Shown in pieces: positions 56,683-64,000 of a DNA stretch of 64,000 nucleotides (the stretch's first letter is position 1; the number at the start of each line of letters is the position of its first letter). A program made the translations under genes and the position numbers. The notes beneath the pieces were generated by a model, which ran no database searches, was not told where the DNA came from, and was given only the letters and a program-made list of their open reading frames with translations. The DNA comes from Arthrobacter sp. DNA4 (GTDB lineage: Bacteria; Actinomycetota; Actinomycetes; Actinomycetales; Micrococcaceae), in NCBI RefSeq assembly GCF_024362385.1, contig NZ_CP101466.1, forward strand, positions 2,852,001-2,916,000, given 5' to 3'.

Positions 56683-57999
56683 TTAGACTCCTTCTACCCG
56701 CAAAACGGATGTAACTGAATTGATGACGTCCAGGCCCTTCACGGCCTCGACGGTGGCTGCAAGGGCAGCCTCTGACGCACGGTGGGTGACGATCCGCAGT
56801 TCGGCAGACTCCACGTTGGAAGCTGAATCGCGGTGGATGGTCTGCCGCATGATTTCGATGGAGACGCCGTGCTCGGCGAAGAGCTGGGCGATCTTTGCCA
56901 GGACGCCGGGCTGGTCGGCGACGTCCAGGCCAATGTAGTAACTCGTGGTGGCCGCGTCGATGGGCAGCGCGGGAACGTGGCCCGTGGTGGTTTCGGTGCG
57001 GCCGGGACCGCCCAGGACCAGGCGCCTGGCTGCTGACACGAGGTCGCCCAGGACAGCGGATGCCGTCGGGGTGCCGCCGGCGCCCTGGCCATAGAACATC
57101 AGCTCACCGGCATTTTCGGCCTCGATGAACACCGCGTTGAATGCGCCCCGGACGGCGGCCAGCGGATGTTCGCGGGGCAGGAGGGTAGGGTGCACGCGGA
57201 CGGACACGCCTTCCTTGCCGTCAGCGTCGGTCAGTTTCTCCGCGATGGCCAGCAGCTTGATGACGAAGCCGGCGTCCTTTGCGGCGGCGATGTCCGAAGC
57301 ACTGACGGAGGTGATTCCCTCGCAGTGGACATCGTCCAGCGCAAAGCGGGTGTGGAAGGACAGCGACGCGAGGATGGCGGCCTTGGCGGCGGCGTCGTGG
57401 CCTTCGACGTCGGCAGTGGGGTCCGCTTCGGCGTAGCCAAGGCGCTGGGCTTCGGCGAGGGCATCGGCGAACTGGGCGCCGGTGGTGTCCATCTGGTCAA
57501 GGATGAAGTTGGTGGTGCCGTTGACGATGCCCAGCACGCGGGTGATCCGGTCGCCCGAGAGGCTGTCGCGGATGGGGCGCAGGATCGGGATGGCGCCGGT
57601 CACGGCGGCCTCGTAGGACAGCTGGACGCCCGCCTTGTCCGCCTCTTCGTAAAGGGTGGGTCCGTCCTGCGCCAGGAGTGCCTTGTTGCCGGTGACCACG
57701 CAGGCGCCGTTGCGCAGCGCGGAGAGGATCAGCGTGCGTGCGGGCTCAATGCCGCCCATCAGCTCGATCACCAGGTCGGCGTCCTTGACGAGAGTTTCGG
57801 CGTCGGTGGTGAAAAGCTCCTGCGGCAGGTCCACGTCGCGGGGGGCGTTAACGTTGCGCACGGCGATGCCGCTGAGCTGCAGGCGGGCACCGGTGCGGGC
57901 AGCGAGGGCGTCGGCGTCCTCAATGAGGATCCGCGCAACCTGGGCTCCAACGTTGCCACAGCCCAGCAGGGCTACTTTCAGCGTTCGCATTTCCGTCAT
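56683..57999 (-). CDS. hom: Homoserine dehydrogenase
   Basis: This enzyme reduces aspartate semialdehyde to homoserine. The 438-residue protein has an N-terminal NAD(P) domain (LLGCGNVGAQVARIL), a catalytic domain with the LANKALLAQDG-like VTGNKALLAQDG and the GTTNFILD motif, and a C-terminal ACT domain starting YYIGLDVADQPGVLAKIAQL, which gives threonine feedback. The start directly follows the lysA stop (TGAATG). Confidence 0.97.
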   Translation of the reverse strand: MTEMRTLKVALLGCGNVGAQVARILIEDADALAARTGARLQLSGIAVRNVNAPRDVDLPQELFTTDAETLVKDADLVIELMGGIEPARTLILSALRNGACVVTGNKALLAQDGPTLYEEADKAGVQLSYEAAVTGAIPILRPIRDSLSGDRITRVLGIVNGTTNFILDQMDTTGAQFADALAEAQRLGYAEADPTADVEGHDAAAKAAILASLSFHTRFALDDVHCEGITSVSASDIAAAKDAGFVIKLLAIAEKLTDADGKEGVSVRVHPTLLPREHPLAAVRGAFNAVFIEAENAGELMFYGQGAGGTPTASAVLGDLVSAARRLVLGGPGRTETTTGHVPALPIDAATTSYYIGLDVADQPGVLAKIAQLFAEHGVSIEIMRQTIHRDSASNVESAELRIVTHRASEAALAATVEAVKGLDVINSVTSVLRVEGV

Positions 58000-59472
58000 T
58001 CAGGCTCCCATGTCGCGGTTCAGCAGATCTTCTTCGGTTTCCCCGCGGACAATCAGCCGGGAAGATCCGTCGCGCACCGCGACAACGCCCGGCCGGGCCA
58101 GATAGTTGTAGTTGCTCGAGAGGGCCCAGCAGTAGGCGCCGGTTCCCGGTACAGCAAGCAGATCACCGGCTGCCACGTCCTCGGGCAGATATACATCTCT
58201 AACAACTATGTCGCCGCTCTCGCAATGTTTGCCCACTACGCGGGACAACTGCGGGGCGGCGCTGGAGGTGCGGGAGGCCAGGACGGCCGAATAATCCGCG
58301 TCGTACAGCACCGGGCGGGCGTTGTCGCTCATGCCGCCGTCCACCGAAACATACCGCCGGGGATACGTAACGTTGTTGCCCGCGTCACCGTCGCCGGACG
58401 TGCCGGGTGCGTCCACGCGGACCGTCTTCAGCGTGCCCACTTCGTACAGGGTGAAGGTGGTGCTGCCAACGATGGCGCGTCCCGGTTCGATGGAGATGCG
58501 CGGCGCGTCGATGCCAAGCTCGGCGCAGGTGGAGCGCACGACGGCGGCCATCGCGTTGGCGATCTCCGCTGCAGGGCGCGGGGTGTCCACCGGCGTGTAG
58601 GCGATCCCGTAGCCGCCGCCAAGGTCCAGTTCCGGCAGGGTGATGGAGTACTTTTCCTGCATGGCGGCAAGGAAGCGCAGCAGCTTCTCCGCGGCCAGCG
58701 CAAAGCCGTCCGGCTCGAAAATCTGGGATCCGATGTGGCAGTGCAGGCCCAGCAGCTCGATGCCGGGATGCGCTGATGCAGCTGCCACCGCTTCCTCGGC
58801 AGCGGAGATGCCGGCTTCATCGGTGGTGTCGGCAGCCATGGAGAGGCCGAACTTCTGGTCCTCGTGGGCGGTGGCGATGAATTCGTGCGTGTGGGCATGC
58901 ACGCCGGGGGTGAGCCGCAGCATGACCTTCGCCCGCTCCCCGCGTCCCTGCGCGATCGCGCCGACGCGCACGAGCTCATCCAGGCTGTCCACCACGATCC
59001 GCCCCAGGCCCATGTCAAGCGCCCTGTGGATCTCGCCGTCGGACTTGTTGTTGCCGTGCAGGGCGACGTCCGCCCCGGGAATTCCGGCCCGGTAGGCCAC
59101 GGCGAGTTCCCCGCCCGAGGCCGTGTCCAGCCGCAGCCCTTCTTCCTCCACCCAGCGGACCACCGCCGTGCAGAGGAACGACTTGCCGGCGTAGTAGACA
59201 TCCACTCCCCCGCAGATATCCGCGAAGGCGTCGTTGAACGCGTCGCTGAATGCCCTGGCCCGGGCACGGAAGTCGTTCTCGCTCATGACGAAAAGCGGGG
59301 TCCCGTATTGCCGCTGCAACTCGCTGACGGGGATCCCGCCGATGGCAAGTTCACCATCGGCGTTCCGCGCTGCGTCACCGGCCCATATCGGTTCGTGGAG
59401 GGCATTGAGGTCATCCGGAACGGCAAGCCACTCCGGGGCAAGCGGAGAGCCGTGTGCTGCTGTGTGCGTCAT
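58000..59472 (-). CDS. lysA: Diaminopimelate decarboxylase
   Basis: LysA decarboxylates meso-diaminopimelate to lysine. The 490-residue PLP enzyme shows the Schiff-base Lys in YYAGKSFLC near residue 95, GLHCHIGSQI near 245, GGGYGIAYT and the CESGD motif of the dimer partner. It is a little longer than usual at the N-terminus. It follows argS by 5 bp, as in M. tuberculosis. Confidence 0.96.
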   Translation of the reverse strand: MTHTAAHGSPLAPEWLAVPDDLNALHEPIWAGDAARNADGELAIGGIPVSELQRQYGTPLFVMSENDFRARARAFSDAFNDAFADICGGVDVYYAGKSFLCTAVVRWVEEEGLRLDTASGGELAVAYRAGIPGADVALHGNNKSDGEIHRALDMGLGRIVVDSLDELVRVGAIAQGRGERAKVMLRLTPGVHAHTHEFIATAHEDQKFGLSMAADTTDEAGISAAEEAVAAASAHPGIELLGLHCHIGSQIFEPDGFALAAEKLLRFLAAMQEKYSITLPELDLGGGYGIAYTPVDTPRPAAEIANAMAAVVRSTCAELGIDAPRISIEPGRAIVGSTTFTLYEVGTLKTVRVDAPGTSGDGDAGNNVTYPRRYVSVDGGMSDNARPVLYDADYSAVLASRTSSAAPQLSRVVGKHCESGDIVVRDVYLPEDVAAGDLLAVPGTGAYCWALSSNYNYLARPGVVAVRDGSSRLIVRGETEEDLLNRDMGA

Positions 59473-59477
59473 GGGTC

Positions 59478-61142
59478 CTACATCCGTTCCGGCGCGGAAA
59501 CGCCCAGCAGGTCAAGGCCGTTCGCCAGCACCTGGCTGGTGGCGTCATTAAGCCAGAGCCGGGTGCGGTTGAGGTCCGTGACGGGTTCTTCACCCATGGG
59601 GGCGATACGGCAGGCGTCGTACCAGCGGTGGTACGCCCCTGCGATGGCCTCCAGGTGTCGCGCCACGCGGTGCGGTTCGCGCAGTTCAGCAGCCTTGGCC
59701 ACGATCGACGGGTAGCTGCCCAGGTAGGACAGCAGCTCGTTTTCCGTGGCGTGGTCCAGGAGTGAAGCATCGAAGCTGTCCTGGCCGTCCACCTGGCGTT
59801 CGACGCCGGCGGCCACAGCGTTGCGCGCGGCGCCCCGGGAGCGGGCGTGGGCGTACTGGACGTAGAACACAGGGTTCTCGTTGCTGTGCTTCTTCAGCAG
59901 ATCAGGATCAAGGGTCAGCGGCGAGTCGGCGGGGAACCGTGCCAGGGAGTAGCGGACTGCATCCTTGCCCAGCCAGTCGATCAGGTCCTTGAGTTCGATA
60001 ATGTTGCCGGCGCGCTTGGACAGCTTGGCGCCGTTGACTGACACCAACTGGCCGATCAGCACTTCGATGTTCACCTCGGGGTCGTCACCGGCGGCGGCGG
60101 CGATGGCCTTGAGCCGGTTGATGTAGCCGTGGTGGTCGGCGCCCAGGAGGTAGATCTTCTCCGTGAAGCCGCGGTCCTTCTTGGACAGGTAGTAGGCAGC
60201 GTCCGCGGCGAAGTACGTGGGCTCGCCGTTGGCGCGGATCATGACGCGGTCCTTGTCGTCGCCAAAGTCCGTGGTCCGCAACCAGACCGCACCGCCGTCG
60301 TCGAACACGTGGCCCTGCTCGCGAAGGCGCGCCACGGCACTTTCAATGGCGCCGGCGTCGTGCAGTTCCTGCTCGGAGAAGAAGACGTCGAACTCGACGC
60401 CGAAGTCCGCCAGGGTGGCCTTGATGTCCTTCATCTGGGCCTCGTAGGCGGCGGCCCGGATGACCGGAAGGGCGGCCACTTCGGTGAGCTCGCGGATGTC
60501 CGGGTGCGCGGTGAGGACTTCATGTCCAAGCTCGGCGATGTACTGCCCGGGGTAGCCTCCGTCCGGCACCGGAAGGCCATGCAGGCGGGAGTAGACGGAG
60601 TTGGCGAAGGTGTTCATCTGCGAGCCGGCGTCGTTGATGTAGTACTCCGCGGTGACATCCGCGCCCGAAGCGCGCAGCACGCGGGCGATCGAGTCGCCCA
60701 GGGCGGCCCAGCGGGTGTGCCCGATGTGCAGCGGCCCGGTGGGGTTGGCGGAGACAAACTCCATGTTGACGGTGCGCCCGGCGAGCGCAGTGTTGGTGCC
60801 GTAGTCCTTGCCGGCCTCGACGATGGCCTTGGCCAGGGCACCGGCGGCTGCGGCGTCCACGGTGATGTTCAGGAATCCGGGCCCGGCGATATCCACGGCG
60901 GAGACGCCGTCGATGGACTTGAGCCGGCTGCTGAGGACGGCGGCGAATTCGCGCGGGTTGGTGCCGGCCTGCTTGGCGAGCTGGAGGGCGATGTTGGTGG
61001 CCCAGTCGCCGTGGTCCCGGTTCTTGGGTCGCTCCACGCGCACCTCAGCCGGAATGGCTGATGCCGCAAGGGCAATATCGCCGGCGGCGACGGCGTCCTT
61101 GAGGCAGGCGGATATGGCGAGGGAAAGTTCTTCGGGAGTCAC
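59478..61142 (-). CDS. argS: Arginyl-tRNA synthetase
   Basis: ArgS charges tRNA-Arg. The 554-residue class I synthetase has the HIGH-type motif HIGHTRWAALGDS near residue 140 and the KMSKS equivalent KLSKRAGN near 390, plus an N-terminal Add1 domain and a C-terminal anticodon-binding domain. Start GTG at 61142 with TACGCT 6 nt upstream indicates a leaderless mRNA. It heads the argS-lysA-hom-thrC-thrB run. Confidence 0.98.
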   Translation of the reverse strand: MTPEELSLAISACLKDAVAAGDIALAASAIPAEVRVERPKNRDHGDWATNIALQLAKQAGTNPREFAAVLSSRLKSIDGVSAVDIAGPGFLNITVDAAAAGALAKAIVEAGKDYGTNTALAGRTVNMEFVSANPTGPLHIGHTRWAALGDSIARVLRASGADVTAEYYINDAGSQMNTFANSVYSRLHGLPVPDGGYPGQYIAELGHEVLTAHPDIRELTEVAALPVIRAAAYEAQMKDIKATLADFGVEFDVFFSEQELHDAGAIESAVARLREQGHVFDDGGAVWLRTTDFGDDKDRVMIRANGEPTYFAADAAYYLSKKDRGFTEKIYLLGADHHGYINRLKAIAAAAGDDPEVNIEVLIGQLVSVNGAKLSKRAGNIIELKDLIDWLGKDAVRYSLARFPADSPLTLDPDLLKKHSNENPVFYVQYAHARSRGAARNAVAAGVERQVDGQDSFDASLLDHATENELLSYLGSYPSIVAKAAELREPHRVARHLEAIAGAYHRWYDACRIAPMGEEPVTDLNRTRLWLNDATSQVLANGLDLLGVSAPERM

Positions 61143-61148
61143 CCCTCT

Positions 61149-61154
61149 AGCGTA
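61149..61154 (-). promoter_or_regulatory. -10 element (TACGCT) of leaderless argS operon
   Basis: TACGCT on the minus strand lies 6 nt before the argS GTG. Confidence 0.45.
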
Positions 61155-61352
61155 CCGGGGGCCAGTGACAGCAAAGAATTTGGGCCGTGCACGCCCCCGG
61201 CGGCGTGCAAAAGAAATCTTCCCGGCCGGTTCCGTGAACCATTCGGGCGGATCCGGCGTTGACTAAACCGTAGCCACTGCCGCAAGGGCCTCTCCCCACA
61301 CAAGGTGGCAGCCCCAAGGAAGTGAACAGCCCACAGAGAAACGAGAGCCTTC

Positions 61353-61877
61353 ATGAGACCCTCCATCCCTAAAAGCCCCGTCACTCCCGGGAGTACTTTT
61401 GCCGTGAAAGGCCCTTCTGTTCCCAAAGTCCTTCTCCGGAGAAGCCTCTTCGCCGGTATCGCAGGGCTGTCCCTGGCGGGAACCGTGGCGGGCTGCGCGC
61501 CGTCCACCGCCGACGGCACCCCCGGCACTGCCGCGGCACCGGGCGCCCCCGCTGCCGGATCCTCCCTGGCCGTCAGCGGCGGCAACTACAAAGACGGAAC
61601 CTACAATGCGGACGGCAACTACGTCTCGCCCAACGGCACGGAGACGGTGGGTTTGCAGCTGACGCTTGCAGCGGGCAAAGTCACGGACGTGCAGATCACC
61701 GAGCACCCGTCCAATCCCAACACCCGCAAATTCCAGGGCCAGTTCGCCGGGGGCATCGCAGCCCAGGTGGTGGGCAGGAACATCGATGAACTCAACGTCT
61801 CCAAGGTTTCCGGCTCCTCACTGACCAGCGGAGGTTTCAACCAGGCGCTGGAGAAGATCAAGGCGGAGGCGCACTAG
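61353..61877 (+). CDS. FMN-binding lipoprotein
   Basis: The 174-residue exported protein has a twin-arginine-like RRS followed by a hydrophobic stretch and lipobox VAGC (Cys48), so it should be a lipoprotein. After an Ala/Gly/Pro linker, the FMN-binding domain (residues 75-174) ends in SGSSLTSGGF. That is the flavin-attachment motif, with Ser156 in place of the more common Thr. ApbE, encoded next, would attach FMN there. The protein resembles NqrC/RnfG domains. A possible -35 TTGACT is at 61259, with no clear -10. Confidence 0.9.
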   Translation: MRPSIPKSPVTPGSTFAVKGPSVPKVLLRRSLFAGIAGLSLAGTVAGCAPSTADGTPGTAAAPGAPAAGSSLAVSGGNYKDGTYNADGNYVSPNGTETVGLQLTLAAGKVTDVQITEHPSNPNTRKFQGQFAGGIAAQVVGRNIDELNVSKVSGSSLTSGGFNQALEKIKAEAH

Positions 61878-61880
61878 GCG

Positions 61881-62750
61881 GTGTCCGCGACGGACCGGGA
61901 GGACTTTTCGTTCCAGGGGATCGGCACCGGCTGGCACATCAGCACTCCCCTGCCGCTGCCGCATGGCGTGCGGGTGCGCCTTCTGGACCGGGTCGAAAAG
62001 TTCGACGGCGACTGGTCCCGTTTCCGCGCCGATTCCCTGGTTGCCGGCTTGGCCCGGCAGCCGGGGCGCCATGTGTTCCCCGACGAGGCCGCTGCCCTGG
62101 GCGACTTGTATTGGCGGCTCTACCGGCTGACCGGCGGAGCCATGACACCGCTGATAGGCGGCAGCCTGGAGCGCCTGGGGTATGACGCAGCGTACTCCCT
62201 CCGGGCAGCAGGGCCACCGCTCCCGGCGCCACCTGGGAATCGGTCCTCACGTGGTCCGGAACGGTCCTGACCGCGGCGCCCCCGTGGTCCTGGACATTGG
62301 TGCCGCGGCAAGGGCCTGTTGGTGGACCTGCTGGCGCAGGAGCTGGCGGCCGCCGGCGTGGGCGGGTTCGTCATTGATGCCGGCGGGGACCTGCTCGCCC
62401 GCGGAACCGGCCCTGTCAGCGTGGGGCTTGAACACCCCTACAACCCGGCCCAGGCGATTGGCGTGGTGGACCTGGAAGGCCGGGCGTTGTGTGCCTCGGC
62501 TGCCAACCGGCGTGCCTGGGGCGATGGACTGCACCACGTCCTGGACGGAACCACCGGGCAGCCGGTCCGCACCGCCGTCGCCACCTGGGCACTGGCAGAG
62601 ACGGCGATGGTTGCCGATGCCCTCGCCACCGCCCTCTTCTTCGTCCCGGGCGACCTGCTCCAGGAGGCGTTCGACTTTTCCTGGCTGACAGTCTTTTCCG
62701 ACGGCAGCGCAGCCTATTCCGCCGAATTCGAAGGAAAGCTGTTCCCATGA
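61881..62750 (+). pseudogene. apbE: FAD:protein FMN transferase (ApbE); frame broken three times
   Basis: ApbE attaches FMN from FAD to Thr/Ser of exported flavoproteins. The frame from the GTG at 61881 reads FQGIGTGWHI and continues to about 62228. It then shifts by one base near 62230, again near 62283, and again near 62308, each as if a G had been lost. The restored sequence has VVLDIGAAGKGLLVDLL, the FMN-transfer DAGGDLLARG, and DALATALFF. Restored length is about 290 residues. The stop overlaps the next ATG by 4 bp. Errors in sequence are a likely cause, given that the partner genes are intact. Confidence 0.83.
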
Positions 62751-64000
62751 GCCCCGTGGACACACCGCAAATCGACCCGTGCCCCTCCCTGACGGGCCGG
62801 ATAGGCACCGCCGTGGGCAGGTTCACCATGTACCGGCTCATCCTTGTGGTCCTGGCTGTACTCGCCGCGTACAGCCTGCTGCTGAATGTGCTGGGCTGGC
62901 TGACTTTCGGAATCCCGGAAATGCTGGCACACCTGGCGCTGTGCCTGGGTTTGACCTACGCCGCCAACCGGGCGCTGGCGGCACTGTTCCGGGTCAATCC
63001 CCATACGGAGTCCTCGCTGATCACCGGGCTGCTGCTCTATTTCCTGTTCTGGCCGTCCCTGCAGCCGAGGGACCTGGCAGGGGTGGCGCTGGCGTGCGTG
63101 CTGGCGTCGGCGTCCAAATACGCATTGGCGTGGCGCGGACGGCACATATTCAATCCCGCCGCGGCCGGCGCGTTTGCCACTGGACTCACCGGGCTGAACA
63201 TCGCCACGTGGTGGGCCGCGACGCCGGCCATGCTCTGGGTGCTGGTCCCGGGCGTGCTGCTGGTCCTGCACCGGACACGCAAGATGCTGATGGCATCCGT
63301 GTTCACGGGGGTGGCCACCGCGATCATTACCCTTGAACTGCTTCGCTCGGGGATGACGGCCGGGATGGGAGTCTGGCAGGCCCTCGCCCAGCGTCCGGTG
63401 CTCTTCTTTGTGGGCTTCATGCTGACCGAGCCCCTTACGTTGCCACCGCGCCGCCACCAGCAGCTGGCACTTGCAGCCGTGGTTGGGGTGCTCTTCGCGG
63501 TGCCGTGGAACCTGGGCATTGTGGCCAACTCCCCGGAGGCTGCGCTGCTGGCGGGCAACCTGCTGGCTTTCCTGGCGGGCCAGCGCGGGGCCGTAAAGCT
63601 CCGGTTCGCGGGGACGCGCCCGCTGACGCCCACCACCGCCGAGTTCTCGTTCGAGCCCGCCCGGCCGGTACGTTTCCTCCCCGGACAGTACATGGAGCTG
63701 GACCTGCCGCAGGCCAGGCCGGATGGAAAAGGCCGGCGCCGGGTGTTCAGCCTGACCGGCTCCCCCGGCGAGCGCCTGGTGAAGTTTGGCGTCCGGACGG
63801 CGGGCCCTTTGTCAGCGGCAAAGGAGTCGCTCCTGGCGCTGCAGCCGGGTGACGAAGTGACAGCCACGGCGGTGGGCGGCGACTTTATCCTGCCGCGGGA
63901 TCCCCGCCGGCCGGTGCTGCTCATCGCGGCGGGCATCGGCATCACCCCATTTGTGTCCCACCTGTCCTCGGGCGCCTTGCGGGAACGGGACGCTGTGCTC
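62747..64000 (+). CDS. RnfD/NqrB-like membrane protein fused to a ferredoxin reductase-type FAD/NAD domain (partial)
   Basis: The frame is open from the ATG at 62747 to the window edge (418 codons, no stop). Residues 1 to about 290 form a membrane domain of the RnfD/NqrB type with about nine helices and the conserved region FNPAAAGAF. A soluble flavin reductase domain follows with FLPGQYMEL, the FAD-binding RRRVFSLTGSPGE, and the NAD-binding AAGIGITPFVSHL. One chain thus carries electrons from NAD(P)H to the membrane. The protein is cut by the window end. It overlaps apbE by 4 bp. Confidence 0.85.
   Translation, partial: MSPVDTPQIDPCPSLTGRIGTAVGRFTMYRLILVVLAVLAAYSLLLNVLGWLTFGIPEMLAHLALCLGLTYAANRALAALFRVNPHTESSLITGLLLYFLFWPSLQPRDLAGVALACVLASASKYALAWRGRHIFNPAAAGAFATGLTGLNIATWWAATPAMLWVLVPGVLLVLHRTRKMLMASVFTGVATAIITLELLRSGMTAGMGVWQALAQRPVLFFVGFMLTEPLTLPPRRHQQLALAAVVGVLFAVPWNLGIVANSPEAALLAGNLLAFLAGQRGAVKLRFAGTRPLTPTTAEFSFEPARPVRFLPGQYMELDLPQARPDGKGRRRVFSLTGSPGERLVKFGVRTAGPLSAAKESLLALQPGDEVTATAVGGDFILPRDPRRPVLLIAAGIGITPFVSHLSSGALRERDAVL

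Overview
The window is a 64 kb piece of a high-GC actinobacterial chromosome, most likely from the Micrococcaceae (Arthrobacter/Pseudarthrobacter type). This assignment rests on base composition, the mismatch endonuclease NucS, the clpS-DUF2017-murI-rph-rdgB block, and a long stretch (about 36-61 kb) that keeps the gene order seen in Mycobacterium tuberculosis from argS through the atp operon. I see no tRNA, rRNA, CRISPR array, insertion sequence or prophage.

Layout. 0-12 kb: an IclR-type regulator, an MFS transporter, the SbcCD nuclease pair, an aquaporin, an ADP-ribosylglycohydrolase, a DUF4395 membrane protein, a DnaQ/BRCT exonuclease and a DedA protein. 11.5-20 kb: rdgB-rph, a metallo-beta-lactamase-fold hydrolase, murI, DUF2017 and clpS on the minus strand, the NAD-salvage pair pncB-pncA on the plus strand, then a helicase and a DUF3039 protein. 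20-33.5 kb: nagB with an ABC exporter, a Na+/H+ antiporter with a C-terminal UBP zinc finger, a DUF3253 protein, an OYE-family oxidoreductase, a YbbN-like thioredoxin/TPR protein, an unrecognised membrane protein, an AI-2E family transporter, a hydrolase, nucS and a cold-shock gene. 33.5-47 kb: a minus-strand run, wecA-atpI-atpZ-atpBEFHAGDC-DUF2550-esterase-lipid aminoacyltransferase. 47.4-61 kb: a plus-strand glycosyltransferase, then the minus-strand series argS-lysA-hom-thrC-thrB-rho-prfA-prmC-tsaC-wecG. 61.3-64 kb: a plus-strand flavin electron-transfer module (FMN-binding lipoprotein, ApbE, membrane reductase) that runs off the right edge.

How the genes work together. The argS-thrB block makes threonine and lysine and charges tRNA-Arg. 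rho, prfA and prmC act in transcription and translation termination. The atp genes encode one complete F1Fo ATP synthase, followed by genes that probably modify membrane lipids with amino acids. wecA, wecG and the GT2 gene form a small cell-wall glycopolymer group around the conserved core. The right-edge module probably moves electrons from NAD(P)H across the membrane to a covalently bound FMN.

Two window-wide patterns stand out. First, fifteen gene starts have a TANNNT hexamer exactly 6-7 nt upstream of the start codon, which points to widespread leaderless transcription and fixes several starts. Second, eight apparent single-base losses break four genes (antiporter 2, DUF3253 2, rho 1, apbE 3). 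A ninth is possible before the AI-2E gene, and in-frame stops sit in the GT2 gene and possibly the MFS gene. Because rho is broken in the same way and is normally essential in actinobacteria, many of these are probably sequence errors rather than real decay.
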